Part shown: positions 1 to 7,271 of the stretch, piece by piece
Numbering within the stretch: the first letter of the stretch is position 1
Layout: the number at the start of each line of letters is the position of its first letter
From: CAKZKT01 sp034434235
GTDB taxonomy: Bacteria; Chloroflexota; Anaerolineae; CG2-30-64-16
Assembly: GCA_034434235.1 (NCBI GenBank)
Contig: DAOTZV010000130.1
Location: 1 to 31,479 of the forward strand
Length of the DNA stretch: 31,479 nucleotides
Direction of reading: 5' to 3'
Notes under the pieces: model-generated
What the model was told of the DNA's origin: nothing
The model's input: only the letters and a program-made list of their open reading frames with translations
The model's database searches: none
Translations under genes and position numbers: made by a program

Positions 1-399
1 GGCGCAGTGAGCCCGGTTGCGGCTCATGGGCCAGGTGTCTCATCGCCGACGGCCGCACGACCATGGCGTCGATCCAGCCCCGTTTTGCAGATTAACGAAT
101 TATTCCGGCAATAGCTTCAGCCTCCGGCGGATGGGGCCGGGGCGAACGCCCAGCGGCCAAGGCAAGGCTCGTCGTCGCAGATGTCCGCCCGTCGCTCAAG
201 CGGCGGGCTACCAGGTGGAAGGGCGGTAAACCGCCCTGGGATGTAGCCCCTTGAGGGGGCTTCCACCTCGTAGCCGGACGGCTTCAGCCTCCGGCGGAGG
301 CTTTATGTCTCGTGATGGAGCCGGGCGGCCTCTTGGGCTTTGATCGGTCTGGCGGCCGCTCTGCGGCCGACTTTTATTTACATAAAAACACAAACGGCG
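1..399. other. Non-coding left edge with structured repeats
   Basis: I see no convincing gene here; the short open frames have low-complexity Arg/Pro-rich translations typical of GC-rich non-coding DNA. The stretch is dominated by palindromes (see the repeat at 187-302) and by an 18-nt direct repeat at 114-131 and 281-298. A smaller hairpin, GGGCG-AA-CGCCC, lies at 140-151. Positions 365-399 are AT-rich and lie just after the hydrolase stop codon on the minus strand. A gene ending left of position 1 cannot be excluded. Confidence 0.6.
187..302. repeat. Nested palindromic (REP/BIME-like) repeat cluster
   Basis: Four dyads lie side by side. Hairpin 1 pairs 187-195 with 200-208 (9 bp, one G-T). 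A large inverted repeat pairs 206-221 with 260-275 with a single mismatch, and encloses two perfect hairpins: GGGCGG-TAAA-CCGCCC at 221-236 and AGCCCC/GGGGCT at 245-261, giving a cloverleaf-like fold. A last hairpin, AGCCTCC-GGC-GGAGGCT, is at 286-302. Part of it (114-131 = 281-298) is repeated nearby. It is non-coding and looks like a dispersed intergenic element; no mobility gene is adjacent. It may also act as a transcription end or mRNA 3' stabiliser for the minus-strand hydrolase. Confidence 0.7.
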
Positions 400-1701
400 T
401 CAGCGCGACGTCGGCGCGGCGGCCGGCGCGTTCTTCACGTACTTGTCGAAGAAGGCTACCGAGCGCTGGAGCGCCACCGCCAGGTTGGCGGCGATGTTGT
501 GATCGTCGCCGGGGTACTTGTAGTACTCGACCGTCTTGCCGGCTTCCTGCATCTGTTTGTAGAGCGTGTCGGAGAACTCGATAGGCACCGAGGTGTCGGC
601 GGTGCCGTGATGCAGTTGCAGCGGCCCCGAGATCTCCTTCAGGTAGGAATTGGGCGAGATGGACGCGTAGAACTCCGGGTTCTCCTCGGGCGTGCCGTAC
701 TGGGCGATCAGGTCGTTGCGCCAGCCGCGCGCCGTCGCGGGCATGCCGCCCGGCGCGGTCGGCTGCCGGCGCCATCGCTCGAACAGGTCGGGATACGAGG
801 CGACCACCCCCGCCCAGATCACCCCGGCGCGGATGTCGGGCACGGTGACCATGGCGCGCAGGGTGATGCTTCCGCCCATCGAGTGCCCCCACATGCCGAT
901 CCGGTTCGGGTCCACGTCGTTGCGCCGCTTGAGCGAAGCCATGGCATTGAGCACATCTATGGTATAGGCCGGCGAGCCGTATCCGCCGGTCGCAGTTCCC
1001 TCCGAACGGCCATGCCCGCGGTAATCGGACTTGAAGGTGATGTAGCCGCTGCGCGCGAACGCGTCCTGGTACGCGACGTAGCGTTCGGTGGTGCGGTACT
1101 GATCGGCCGGGATGTAGCCGTGATTGAAGACGATCACCGGCCAGCCGGTCGCGGGCTTCTCGCCCATCGGCACGGTCAACAGGCCGTAGATCTTCAGCCC
1201 CTCCGACCTGTACGACGCGATATAACGCTGATAGTTCGGCCCGGGCGGCAAGGTCTCTTCGATCACCAGTTCGCTGCCGGGGTAGGATTGACGCCGCATG
1301 TACTCCACCGATAGCGGGTGAACAGGCGTGGCCGTGGGCGATGGCGTCGGCGTGGCCGTGGGCGTATCGGTAGCCGTCGGCGTGGCCGTCGCGGTCGGCG
1401 TATTCGTCGGCATCGGTGTATCCGTTGGTGCCGGCGTATTCGTTGGCATCGGCGCAGGAGTATCCGTTGCCATCCGCGCGACTTCATTCGTTGCCATCCG
1501 CGCGACCTCATTCGTTGCCATCCGCGCGACCTCATTCGTTGCCATCCGCGCGACCTCATTCGTTGCCATCCGCGCGACCTCATTCGTTGCCATCCGCGCG
1601 ACCTCATTCGTTGACACCGCAGACCGACCGCCGCAGGCCGCCAGGAGCAGGCCGGCGCTCAGGAGCATCACCATGTACAGCAACACATGAACGCGTCTCA
1701 T
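400..1701 (-). CDS. Lipoprotein alpha/beta hydrolase (prolyl-oligopeptidase/DLH-like) with octapeptide repeats
   Basis: A 433-aa secreted, probably lipid-anchored serine hydrolase. Residues 1-23 form a lipoprotein signal peptide with lipobox LAAC (Cys23). Residues 31-78 are six exact copies of TNEVARMA, then a Thr/Pro-rich spacer to about 129, which should hold the enzyme away from the membrane. The catalytic domain (about 130-425) has an oxyanion HG at 194-195, the nucleophile elbow GHSMGG (Ser274), Asp369 in HGTAD and His401 in DDHN, so the triad is intact. Family members cleave esters or peptides; the substrate is unknown. The ATG at 1701 is preferred because it supplies the MRR n-region. 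It begins 25 nt after the upstream permease-phosphatase gene and is probably co-transcribed with it. Confidence 0.85.
   Translation of the reverse strand: MRRVHVLLYMVMLLSAGLLLAACGGRSAVSTNEVARMATNEVARMATNEVARMATNEVARMATNEVARMATNEVARMATDTPAPMPTNTPAPTDTPMPTNTPTATATPTATDTPTATPTPSPTATPVHPLSVEYMRRQSYPGSELVIEETLPPGPNYQRYIASYRSEGLKIYGLLTVPMGEKPATGWPVIVFNHGYIPADQYRTTERYVAYQDAFARSGYITFKSDYRGHGRSEGTATGGYGSPAYTIDVLNAMASLKRRNDVDPNRIGMWGHSMGGSITLRAMVTVPDIRAGVIWAGVVASYPDLFERWRRQPTAPGGMPATARGWRNDLIAQYGTPEENPEFYASISPNSYLKEISGPLQLHHGTADTSVPIEFSDTLYKQMQEAGKTVEYYKYPGDDHNIAANLAVALQRSVAFFDKYVKNAPAAAPTSR
1466..1609 (-). repeat. In-frame 24-bp tandem repeat, six copies
   Basis: Six consecutive 24-nt units inside the hydrolase gene, identical except for one base in the copy at 1466-1489. 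Each encodes TNEVARMA in register with the reading frame. Near-perfect nucleotide identity implies recent expansion or homogenisation, so copy number is likely to vary between strains. Confidence 0.95.
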
Positions 1702-1726
1702 CTCTTGTTTTCCCTCTGTTGTCCCT

Positions 1727-3541
1727 TCACAACCACTCGGCCACCTGCGCCGTGCTCTTGAGGACCAGGTCGGCGTCCTTCAGGTCGTGTTCATCGCCGA
1801 ACCCGCAGAGCACCCCGATGGCCAGCGCGCCCGCGGCCCTGGCCGCGCGCACATCCACGCTCGTGTCGCCGACCATCACGCACTGTTCGGCCGACACGCC
1901 CAGCTTCTGCGCGGCCTGCAAGATCGGCTGCGGGTGCGGCTTCAGCCGGCCGGAATCATCGCGCGTGACGAGCACGGCGATGCGATCGGCCAGATCGTAT
2001 TGGGCCAGGAAGGCCACGCTCTCCGGCCGGCTGCGGCTGGTGACGATCCCGATGGGATAGCGGGTCGCCAGGGCCGTCACCGCCTCGACCGCGCCCGCCA
2101 CCGCGACGAAGCGCTCCTGGGGCCGGATGCCGCGCCAGCGGTTCAGGGTGGCGTTGAGGCGAAAGAGCAGATCATCGAGCTTGAGACGATCGCACAACGT
2201 GACCAGTCCGTTGACGAACGGCTCGGCCGCCATCAGGATCCGGCGCGCGATCCGGTGGCGGGTGGTCACGGGCAAGAGCTTCTCCAGAAAACGCAGCCGT
2301 CGCGCCAGGGCTTCCACCACCTCGTCATCGGTCTCGATCAGGGTGCCGTCCAGGTCGAACAGCACCGCCCGGACCGGCCGGCCGCTGATCAGCGCGCGCC
2401 AGCGGACATGCGGATCGGCCGGCCTGCGGGCAGGCGGGAACGGCTCCTGATCCAGGATCTTGTTGAAAACGTAGCCGACGAGCACGCGCGCCGAAGCGAT
2501 CGTAGGCGCCGCCAGCAGCATCCCCAGGATGCCCAACAGTTCGGCGCCGACCAGGACGCCGAAGAGGATGACCAGCGGATGCAGATCCATGCGCCGGCCG
2601 ACGATGCGGGGCACGACATAGAGGTTTTGCACCTGGCCCAGGATGAGATAGAACGCCAGGACCAGCAACGCGAAGCCCAGGTTGCTGATCGGCAGCCACG
2701 CGGAGCCGAAGGTGAGAGCGATCAGTGTGCCTGTAACTGCCGAAATGGTCGGGCCGATGGCCGGCAGGAACTCGGCCACCGCGGCCAGCAGGCCGAGCGC
2801 CATGGCATTGCGCACCCCCAACACCGACAGCACAAATCCCACCATGATGCCCATGATCATCCCGGCGAGCAGTTGGCCGCGCACGAAGCCGTCCCACACT
2901 GCCGCGATCTCGCGCCAGAGCTGTAGCAGCTCGGGGCGGTACGGCGCCGGCAGGCGGCTCAACAGGAAGCGGCCGATGTGCGGCCAATCTTTGACGAGAT
3001 AGAAACTGGACACGATCACGAACAAAGCGCCGAGCAGTCCGCTCACCGCGCTGATGACGACCGCGGCCGCGCCGCTGGCGAACGGGAACAGGAAGTTCTG
3101 CACGCTTTCCAGGGTCACCGGGTCGGGATTGAGGACGCGCAGGATGGACTGCTGGATCGGCGCATAGAACTCGCGCAGGTCCAGTACCAGCGTCGGGGTG
3201 ATCTCGATGGGCGCCGGCGTGACGCGCGATAGCTCGTACAGGACGCGGCGCACGGTGTGGACCAGGCCGGTGCCCAGGGCCATCAGCCGCGGGACGAGGT
3301 TGATGGCCGCCAGGGCCACGAACAAGAGCAGGAGCAGATAGGTGATGATGACGACCAGAGTGCGCGGCCAACCGGTGCGCCGCAGGATGGCATTGACCGG
3401 ATAGGAGGTCAAAAAGGCCAGGATGAAGACCAGGATCAGCGGCGTCCAAAGGATGCGAATGCTCAGCAACAACCAGACGAAGATCACCAGGCCGATGACG
3501 ACGAAAAGCTGTTTGACGAAGGAGCTCCAGCGTGTGTTCAT
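1727..3541 (-). CDS. AI-2E/PerM-family permease fused to HAD-superfamily phosphatase
   Basis: A 604-aa two-domain protein. Residues 1 to about 365 are an AI-2E/YtvI-type polytopic membrane domain: N-terminal TM pairs, a long extracytoplasmic loop, and a C-terminal TM bundle with the family-like segments EFLPAIGPTISA and VVPRIVG. From about 390 a HAD hydrolase follows: motif I DLDGTL (Asp396/Asp398), a helical C1 cap, motif II TSRS, motif III Lys534 in KPHP, motif IV GDTSVD (Asp559). It resembles phosphoglycolate phosphatase/PpaX enzymes. The reading frame is continuous, so this is a true fusion. ATG 3541 is chosen because an upstream in-frame GTG at 3595 lies inside the lepB terminator hairpin. 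The SD is weak. The substrate of either half is unknown. Confidence 0.88.
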   Translation of the reverse strand: MNTRWSSFVKQLFVVIGLVIFVWLLLSIRILWTPLILVFILAFLTSYPVNAILRRTGWPRTLVVIITYLLLLLFVALAAINLVPRLMALGTGLVHTVRRVLYELSRVTPAPIEITPTLVLDLREFYAPIQQSILRVLNPDPVTLESVQNFLFPFASGAAAVVISAVSGLLGALFVIVSSFYLVKDWPHIGRFLLSRLPAPYRPELLQLWREIAAVWDGFVRGQLLAGMIMGIMVGFVLSVLGVRNAMALGLLAAVAEFLPAIGPTISAVTGTLIALTFGSAWLPISNLGFALLVLAFYLILGQVQNLYVVPRIVGRRMDLHPLVILFGVLVGAELLGILGMLLAAPTIASARVLVGYVFNKILDQEPFPPARRPADPHVRWRALISGRPVRAVLFDLDGTLIETDDEVVEALARRLRFLEKLLPVTTRHRIARRILMAAEPFVNGLVTLCDRLKLDDLLFRLNATLNRWRGIRPQERFVAVAGAVEAVTALATRYPIGIVTSRSRPESVAFLAQYDLADRIAVLVTRDDSGRLKPHPQPILQAAQKLGVSAEQCVMVGDTSVDVRAARAAGALAIGVLCGFGDEHDLKDADLVLKSTAQVAEWL

Positions 3542-3568
3542 GGTCGGTCTTGTGCGCGATGTCTCAAC

Positions 3569-3605
3569 AAAAAGCCGCCGCGACGCAGCGGTCACAGCGG
3601 CTTTT
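3569..3605 (-). terminator. Intrinsic terminator after lepB
   Basis: On the minus strand AAAAGCCGC (3605-3597) pairs with GCGGCTTTT (3578-3570), giving a 9-bp stem that ends in a T5 run and GTTG. It lies 27 nt after the lepB stop and before the ATG of the permease-phosphatase gene, so it separates the two genes and argues against the more upstream GTG start of the latter. Confidence 0.75.
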
Positions 3606-3632
3606 CGTCCACGATTATGTCATGGCATCTCT

Positions 3633-4220
3633 TCAGTGGACCAGGCCGATTTCGGCGAGCGGCCAGTAGCGAAAGACCGCGCGGCCGACGATCTGATCCA
3701 GCGGCACCGGCCCGAAGACCCGCGAATCCCGGCTGGCGTTGCGATTGTCGCCCATGACGAAGACGGCCAGCGGCGGCACGATCCAGGCGCGGCCGTTGCC
3801 CTGGGTGGTTTGCGCCACGTATGGCTCGTCCAGCGCCACGCCGTCGATGTACACCCGACCATCGGCGATCGTGACCCGCTCGCCGGGCAGGCCGATGACG
3901 CGCTTGATGAGCAGTTCCGGTCCGCCCGCGGGATCGTGCAACACCACGATATCGCCCCGCCGCGGGCCGTGAAAGCGATAGCTGAGCTTCTCGACCACCA
4001 GCCGCTCGTCGGAATGGAGGTTCGGCTCCATGCTCTGGCCGTAGACGCGGGTGGCCTGCGCCAGAAAGGCGTGGATCAGCAGCGCGATGACCACGGCCGG
4101 CAGGATCGTGGTCACCAGGTCGTGAAGCGCGGCCTTCAGTCCGGCCACGATGCGCTGCCGGGTCCCCACTCCCGATGGCGAACTGGTCGGAGCCGGAGCC
4201 TGAGAGAGCAAGTCGTCCAT
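3633..4220 (-). CDS. lepB: Signal peptidase I
   Basis: A 195-aa type I signal peptidase that removes signal peptides from secreted proteins at the outer face of the cytoplasmic membrane. One N-terminal TM helix (about 36-54) is followed by box B GQSMEPNL with the nucleophile Ser63, box D LIKRVIGLPG with the general base Lys106, and box E GDNRNASRDSR (about 157-167). Length is typical of single-TM Gram-positive-type enzymes. It starts 7 nt after the pnp stop, so the two are probably one transcript. The GAGG motif abuts the ATG at 4220; a TTG four codons later (LLSQ) would be better spaced and is an alternative start. Confidence 0.95.
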   Translation of the reverse strand: MDDLLSQAPAPTSSPSGVGTRQRIVAGLKAALHDLVTTILPAVVIALLIHAFLAQATRVYGQSMEPNLHSDERLVVEKLSYRFHGPRRGDIVVLHDPAGGPELLIKRVIGLPGERVTIADGRVYIDGVALDEPYVAQTTQGNGRAWIVPPLAVFVMGDNRNASRDSRVFGPVPLDQIVGRAVFRYWPLAEIGLVH

Positions 4221-4227
4221 CCTCGGT

Positions 4228-6462
4228 TTAGCGACGCCGTTCCGATCCGCCGCGGCCGCGCTCGCGTTCTCCGCGCTCAGAGCGTTCGCCCCCGCGGCCG
4301 CCGCTGCCGGAAGATGGCTTGCCTCCGGACGACGCCTGCCGGTCGCGATTGCGGGCCTCTTCGGGCGTCCACCCTTCCAGCACGGCCTGGCGGCTCAGCC
4401 GGATCTTGCCCGACGGATCAATGTCGGTGACCATGACCGTGATCTCATCGTCGAGCTGCACCACATCCTCGACGCGCGGCACGCGATAGTCGGCCAGTTG
4501 CGAGATGTGCACCATGCCGTCCTGGCCGGGCGCGATCTCCACGAACGCGCCGTACGGCTCGATCCGCACGACCTTGCCGGTGTAGATGCGGCCGACCTTG
4601 ATCTCCTCGGTCATCTTCTCGATCTCGGCCAGCGCCTGCTCCGCGCCGATCCCCTCCGCGCCGGCGATGTACACCGAGCCGTCATCTTCGATGTCTATCT
4701 TGACCTTGTACTGCTCCTGCAACGCGCGGATGACCTTGCCGCCCGGGCCGATCACCTTGCCGATCTTCTCCGGGTCAATATGGGTGGTCAGGATGCGCGG
4801 CGCGTAGATGGAGAGCTGCTTGCGCGGCTCGGGCAACACGGCCAGCATCTTGTCCAGGATGAAGAGGCGGCCTTCGCGGGCTTGTGCCAGCGCCTCTTCC
4901 ATGATCTGATAGCTGAGGCCGTGGATCTTGATGTCCATCTGCAGCGCGGTGATGCCGCGCGCGGTGCCGGCCACCTTGAAGTCCATGTCGCCCAGGTGAT
5001 CTTCGAGGCCCTGGATGTCGCTGAGGATCGCGTAGCGCGCGTTCGGGCCGCTCACGTCGCCGTCGGTGACCAGCCCCATGGCGATGCCGGCGACCGGCGC
5101 CTTGATCGGCACGCCGGCGTCCATCAGCGCCAGGGTGCTGCCGCACACCGAGGCCATCGAGGTGGAGCCGTTGGACGAAAGGACCTCTGAGACCAGGCGC
5201 AGGGTATAGGGGAACGTCTCCTGGGCCGGGATCATCGGTTCGAGTGCGCGTTCGGCCAGCGCGCCGTGGCCGATCTCGCGGCGCCGGGGCCCGCGCGAGG
5301 GCGCCACTTCGCCGGTGGAGAAGGGCGGGAAGTTGTAGTGGTGCATGTAGCGCTTGGATTCTTCCGGGTCGAGCGTGTCGAGCGTCTGGGCGTCGGCCGG
5401 GGTGCCCAACGTCATCACCGTCAACACCTGGGTTTCCCCGCGCGTGAAGAGGCCGCTGCCGTGCACGCGCGGCAACACCCCCACCTCGACGCTGATCGGC
5501 CGGATGTCCCGATAGCCGCGGCCGTCGGGCCGGATCTTCTCGGTGAGGATGCGCTCGCGCACGACCGCCTTCTCGATGCTCTCGAACGCCTGCTCCAGCG
5601 CCTTCGGCTCATACGTTTCGCCCAGCGCGGCGACGAGCTCGCCCTTCAGCGCGGTGAGGGCCGCGGTTTGGGCTTCTTTGCCCGGATTCTGCGCGATGGC
5701 CTCTCGCAGCCGGTCGCCCAGCCATGCGCGTGCGGCCTCCTCGACGGTGGGGTCGGGCAAGACGGGCGTATAGGCAAACTTGGGCTTGCCGATCTCGGCG
5801 CGCATCTGGTTTTGCAGCTCGATGAGCGGCTGCATGGCTTCGTGGCCCAGCTTGAGCGCCTCGAGCATCAGGTCTTCGGGCACCTCATCGGCGCCGGCTT
5901 CGACCATCAGGATGGCGTCGGCGGTGCCGGCCATGCGCAGGTCGAGGGTGCTGGCCGCCATCTGCGAGACGGTGGGATTGACCACCAGCTCGCCGTCCAC
6001 ATAGCCGACGCGCACCGCGCCGATCGGCCCTTCCCAGGGGATATCGGAGATGGTGACGGCCGCGCTGGCCGCAATGATGCTCAGGATGTCGAGATGGACC
6101 TCGGGGTCGCGCGCCAGCGCGGTCACGATGACCTGCACCTCGTTCATCATGCCCTTGGGGAAGAGCGGCCGCAACGGTCGGTCCACCAGCCGCGAGATCA
6201 GGATGGCCTGCTCGGACTGGCGCCCCTCGCGGCGCTGGAAGCTGCCGGGGATGCGGCCGGCCGCATAGAGGCGCTCCTCGTAATCCACGCTCAAGGGGAA
6301 AAAGTCCACCCCTTCCCGCGGCTTGGCGCCGCACGCGGTGGCCAGGACGACCGAATCGCCGGAGCGCACCGTAACGGCGCCGCCGGCGAGCCGGGCCAAC
6401 GTGCCGGTCTCGATGGTGATCGTATTGCCGGCAACCCGAGTTGTATATACGTACTTTTGCAT
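4228..6462 (-). CDS. pnp: Polyribonucleotide nucleotidyltransferase (PNPase)
   Basis: A 744-aa 3'-5' phosphorolytic exoribonuclease of RNA turnover. Two RNase PH domains (about 10-215 and 310-540, the second with GSGLFTRGETQ) flank the all-helical linker. A KH domain follows (GKVIGPGGKVI), then S1 (YTGKVVRIEPYGAFVEI). The last 35 or so residues are a disordered Gly/Arg/Ser/Glu tail with RGG-like repeats, not part of the core enzyme and perhaps an RNA- or partner-binding extension. ATG 6462 has an AGGAG at 6469-6473; an upstream in-frame ATG (6510) adds unconserved sequence. The order rpsO-pnp on the same strand is the classical bacterial one. Confidence 0.97.
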   Translation of the reverse strand: MQKYVYTTRVAGNTITIETGTLARLAGGAVTVRSGDSVVLATACGAKPREGVDFFPLSVDYEERLYAAGRIPGSFQRREGRQSEQAILISRLVDRPLRPLFPKGMMNEVQVIVTALARDPEVHLDILSIIAASAAVTISDIPWEGPIGAVRVGYVDGELVVNPTVSQMAASTLDLRMAGTADAILMVEAGADEVPEDLMLEALKLGHEAMQPLIELQNQMRAEIGKPKFAYTPVLPDPTVEEAARAWLGDRLREAIAQNPGKEAQTAALTALKGELVAALGETYEPKALEQAFESIEKAVVRERILTEKIRPDGRGYRDIRPISVEVGVLPRVHGSGLFTRGETQVLTVMTLGTPADAQTLDTLDPEESKRYMHHYNFPPFSTGEVAPSRGPRRREIGHGALAERALEPMIPAQETFPYTLRLVSEVLSSNGSTSMASVCGSTLALMDAGVPIKAPVAGIAMGLVTDGDVSGPNARYAILSDIQGLEDHLGDMDFKVAGTARGITALQMDIKIHGLSYQIMEEALAQAREGRLFILDKMLAVLPEPRKQLSIYAPRILTTHIDPEKIGKVIGPGGKVIRALQEQYKVKIDIEDDGSVYIAGAEGIGAEQALAEIEKMTEEIKVGRIYTGKVVRIEPYGAFVEIAPGQDGMVHISQLADYRVPRVEDVVQLDDEITVMVTDIDPSGKIRLSRQAVLEGWTPEEARNRDRQASSGGKPSSGSGGRGGERSERGERERGRGGSERRR

Positions 6463-6554
6463 ATGAATCTCCTGTACTCTCTTCTGCTTCGTGCAGATTA
6501 GAATGTTCACGCCTCATTACAGCGTGCCGGCGGAACATCCAGAGGTCAGGAGCT

Positions 6555-6593
6555 GGGGAATGGGGCCAAACCGGGAGCTTGGCCCCATTCCCC
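6555..6593 (-). promoter_or_regulatory. 15-bp perfect hairpin in the pnp leader
   Basis: Arms 6555-6569 and 6579-6593 are perfectly complementary (GGGGAATGGGGCCAA and its complement) with a 9-nt loop, about 95 nt upstream of the pnp start. In E. coli a long stem in the pnp leader is cut by RNase III and mediates PNPase autoregulation; by analogy this stem could serve the same role. No U-tract follows on either strand, so a terminator is less likely. Confidence 0.6.
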
Positions 6594-6668
6594 AATTCCT
6601 GCGCCTCAGGATCACGTTCCGCGCATCGCCGGCGCACCCGCCCGCGGGTCGCCAGCGCCCAATATCAA

Positions 6669-6701
6669 ACGAGTAGATGCACCATCGGCACATCTACTCG
6701 T
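6669..6701. repeat. 11-bp inverted repeat between rpsO and pnp
   Basis: ACGAGTAGATG (6669-6679) and CATCTACTCGT (6691-6701) form a perfect 11-bp stem with an 11-nt loop. On the minus strand it is followed by TTTGATATT, a poor U-tract. It could be a weak rpsO terminator or an mRNA end/processing structure. Confidence 0.55.
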
Positions 6702-6712
6702 CGCACAACCTC

Positions 6713-6790
6713 TTGGATTGCAGCGGCACGGCACCGCTTTGGATTGCGGCGGCACGACGCCGCTTTGGATTGCAGCGACAAGCGGCGCCG
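6713..6790. repeat. 26-bp tandem repeat, three units, each hairpin-forming
   Basis: Units begin with TTGGATTG at 6713, 6739 and 6765, exactly 26 bp apart. The first two are nearly identical; the third diverges after about 15 bases. Each contains a short GC dyad such as GCGGC/GCCGC. They lie in the untranslated stretch downstream of rpsO. There are no spacers, so this is not CRISPR. It looks like a dispersed structured repeat or an RNA element. Confidence 0.7.
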
Positions 6791-6848
6791 CCTGATGGGC
6801 TGCCGCTCGTCAAATCATGCCACAACGCCTGGGATCGGCGTGGCTCGG

Positions 6849-7118
6849 CTACTTGCGCAGGCCGAGCCGCGAGATCAACTCCTGATAGCGTTGCGGATCC
6901 TTGCGGCTCAGATAGGCCAGGTGACGGCGACGCTGGCCGACCAGCTTCAGCAGGCCACGACGGGAGTGGTGATCGTTTTTGTACTGCTTCAAGTGTTCGA
7001 TGAGGGCGTTGATCCGGTTCGTGAGGATCGCCACCTGCACCTCAGGCGATCCCGTGTCGTTGTCGTGAACGTGGTATTCCTGAATGATGGCATCCTTCTG
7101 TGCTTTAGTGAGCGCCAT
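6849..7118 (-). CDS. rpsO: 30S ribosomal protein S15
   Basis: 89 aa, the standard S15 length, covering the whole family: MALTKAQKDAII at the N-terminus, HDNDTGSPEVQ, the central LKQYKNDHHSRRGLL and GQRRRHLAYL, ending QELISRLGLRK. It binds the 16S rRNA central domain early in 30S assembly. AAAGGAGA precedes the ATG at 7118 with good spacing; longer upstream readings are not conserved. It has its own promoter (7195-7223) and precedes pnp by about 390 nt. Confidence 0.98.
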   Translation of the reverse strand: MALTKAQKDAIIQEYHVHDNDTGSPEVQVAILTNRINALIEHLKQYKNDHHSRRGLLKLVGQRRRHLAYLSRKDPQRYQELISRLGLRK

Positions 7119-7194
7119 TAACTTTCTCCTTTCGTTGGCTAGACCGGGGCACCGCTGGAATACCGACGCGCATGTCCCAGCCAATTTACAGAAG

Positions 7195-7223
7195 AGTATA
7201 CCACAGTTGGCGCGAAAAGCCAA
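7195..7223 (-). promoter_or_regulatory. Sigma70-type promoter of rpsO
   Basis: On the minus strand TTGGCT (7223-7218), a 17-nt spacer and TATACT (7200-7195). The predicted start at about 7188 gives a leader of about 70 nt before rpsO. Confidence 0.7.
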
Positions 7224-7271
7224 AACACAGTGGCGCGTTGTGAGGGTGGCTTCGGATTGCAACAGGAACTC

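Noticed and set aside
17..229. Small plus-strand ORF at the left edge
   Set aside because: Arg/Pro-rich low-complexity translation running through the palindrome cluster, with no SD or promoter.
3542..3595. GTG start at 3595 for the permease-phosphatase fusion
   Set aside because: It lies within the lepB terminator stem; the ATG at 3541 gives a typical start just before the first TM helix.
6713..6790. CRISPR-like array
   Set aside because: The three 26-bp units are contiguous with no unique spacers, and no cas gene is present.
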